From assembly GCF_003219795.1 (NCBI RefSeq), contig NZ_QJVC01000009.1, positions 1-64,000 of the forward strand: a DNA stretch of 64,000 nucleotides. The letters are read 5' to 3'. The stretch is from Arthrobacter psychrolactophilus. Its GTDB lineage: Bacteria > Actinomycetota > Actinomycetes > Actinomycetales > Micrococcaceae. Under the pieces are notes generated by a model. The model worked only from the letters and a program-made list of their open reading frames with translations. It ran no database searches and was not told the DNA's origin. Below, piece by piece: positions 63,421 through 64,000 of the stretch. Both the position numbers and the translations under genes were made by a program. Each line of letters opens with the position of its first letter. The first letter of the stretch is position 1.

Positions 63421-64000
63421 TTAAGCCGCGGTGGTGCCGGTGATGCCGGCTGTGGAGTCGATAACGGTGCGCATCTTCTTCTCGAGGGCTTCGAAGAACA
63501 TGGAGAGCGGGAATTCGTCGTCCATGACCTGGTCGGTGATCTCGCGCAGGGGTGCCGTGAGCGGCAGCGCCTCGGGACCCTTGGCCCACGTCGAGGCGGG
63601 GTTCGGGGTTACGGTGGCCGAGACGAGCTCGTAGGCGGCGAGCCAGTGCGCCAGCTTGGGGCGGTCGATCGAGCGCCAGTACAGCTCCTCGATCTGCGCT
63701 CCCAGGGCGATGACGACGTCGGGCACCTGGTCCCAGTCAATCGTCAGCTTGGTGTCAGTCCAGTGCAGGACGTGGTGCTGGTGCAGCCAGGCAAAGAGCA
63801 GCTGCCCGCCGAGGCCGTCGTAGTTGCGCACCCGCGGGCCCGTGATGGCGAAGCGGAAGATCCGGTCGAAGATGACCGCGTACTGGACCAGCTTGGCCTG
63901 CTTGCGCGCCTCGGGGGAGGCCTTCTCATCATGTTCGACGGCGACCGATTCACGGTAAGCAGTCAGATCGCAGCGCAGTTCCTCGAGCGAATACAGGAAG
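63421..64000 (-). CDS. DUF6421 family protein, 3' part (truncated by window edge)
   Basis: The frame is open from the window end down to the stop at 63421, giving the last 192 or so residues. The conserved DUF6421 core is visible: AVIFDRIFRFAITGPRVRN, then GGQLLFAWLHQHHVLHWTDT and LTIDWDQVPDVV. Full members are about 450 residues, so roughly the first half or more is missing. The function is unknown. An apparent GTG start at 63831 is internal. The SDR gene follows directly. Confidence 0.85.
   Translation of the reverse strand, partial: FLYSLEELRCDLTAYRESVAVEHDEKASPEARKQAKLVQYAVIFDRIFRFAITGPRVRNYDGLGGQLLFAWLHQHHVLHWTDTKLTIDWDQVPDVVIALGAQIEELYWRSIDRPKLAHWLAAYELVSATVTPNPASTWAKGPEALPLTAPLREITDQVMDDEFPLSMFFEALEKKMRTVIDSTAGITGTTAA

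Overview
The window is one 64 kb stretch of ordinary, densely coding chromosome from a high-GC actinobacterium. The order Micrococcales is most likely, with a Micrococcaceae/Arthrobacter-like organism as the best guess. Support comes from the protein families present (SepH, DUF3000, DUF3093, DUF3159, DUF3710, DUF4192, DUF4193, DUF5998, DUF6421, DUF7455, PAC2), the many GTG and TTG starts, and gene order. From sigA (13 kb) to DUF3000 (61 kb) the content follows the conserved block that I recall from Mycobacterium tuberculosis as roughly Rv2680-Rv2703: sigA, DUF4193, DUF3093, dut, DUF3710, OB-fold protein, DUF3159, two TrkA/Ceo proteins, APC permease, TRAM methyltransferase, dxs, RNase D, DUF3000. 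I saw no rRNA, tRNA, CRISPR array, insertion sequence, prophage or integrase.

Layout. 0-9 kb: lipoate synthesis (lipB, lipA) and lipoate-using enzymes (sucB, lpdA), pepA, a membrane-anchored kinase-like protein and an OsmC peroxidase. 9-17 kb: PAC2 protein, MFS transporter, DUF4192 protein, the principal sigma factor sigA with a possible SigR/SigH-type promoter, a DUF7455 zinc-finger-like protein and a type IIA topoisomerase B subunit (parE-like). 17-26 kb: a BlaI/M56 regulatory pair diverging from the cytochrome bd operon cydA-cydB-cydDC (CydD and CydC fused), then a tandem GNAT protein and a DinB-like protein. 26-34 kb: topoisomerase A subunit (parC-like), a GNAT/acyl-CoA-synthetase fusion (Pat-like), DUF5998 and a phosphodiesterase. 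34-46 kb: sepH and the conserved actinobacterial block through a CtpE-like P-type ATPase. 46-53 kb: acnA, then dxs with two overlapping downstream genes. 53-64 kb: a DUF559 nuclease-like gene between two related palindromic repeats, an aldo/keto reductase, a Rieske lipoprotein, the beta-oxidation pair fadA-fadB behind a strong promoter/operator, RNase D, DUF3000, threonine aldolase, an SDR protein and a truncated DUF6421 gene.

Most of the window is core metabolism and information processing. Points that stand out are: (1) the DUF559 gene bracketed by two homologous ~73-bp palindromes, one of which contains its stop codon; (2) two perfect TTCTAC-N5-GTAGAA dyads on the cyd promoter next to the divergent blaI/M56 pair; (3) a GGGAAC-N18-GTT motif upstream of sigA; (4) a perfect GTTACT-N4-AGTAAC operator inside the fadAB promoter; (5) several intergenic long-stem hairpins and a four-arm nested palindrome that look like repeat families rather than simple terminators. 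Strand-convergent gene ends mostly carry long, often bidirectional, terminator hairpins. All functional calls rest on reading motifs and remembered family features; no database search was run.
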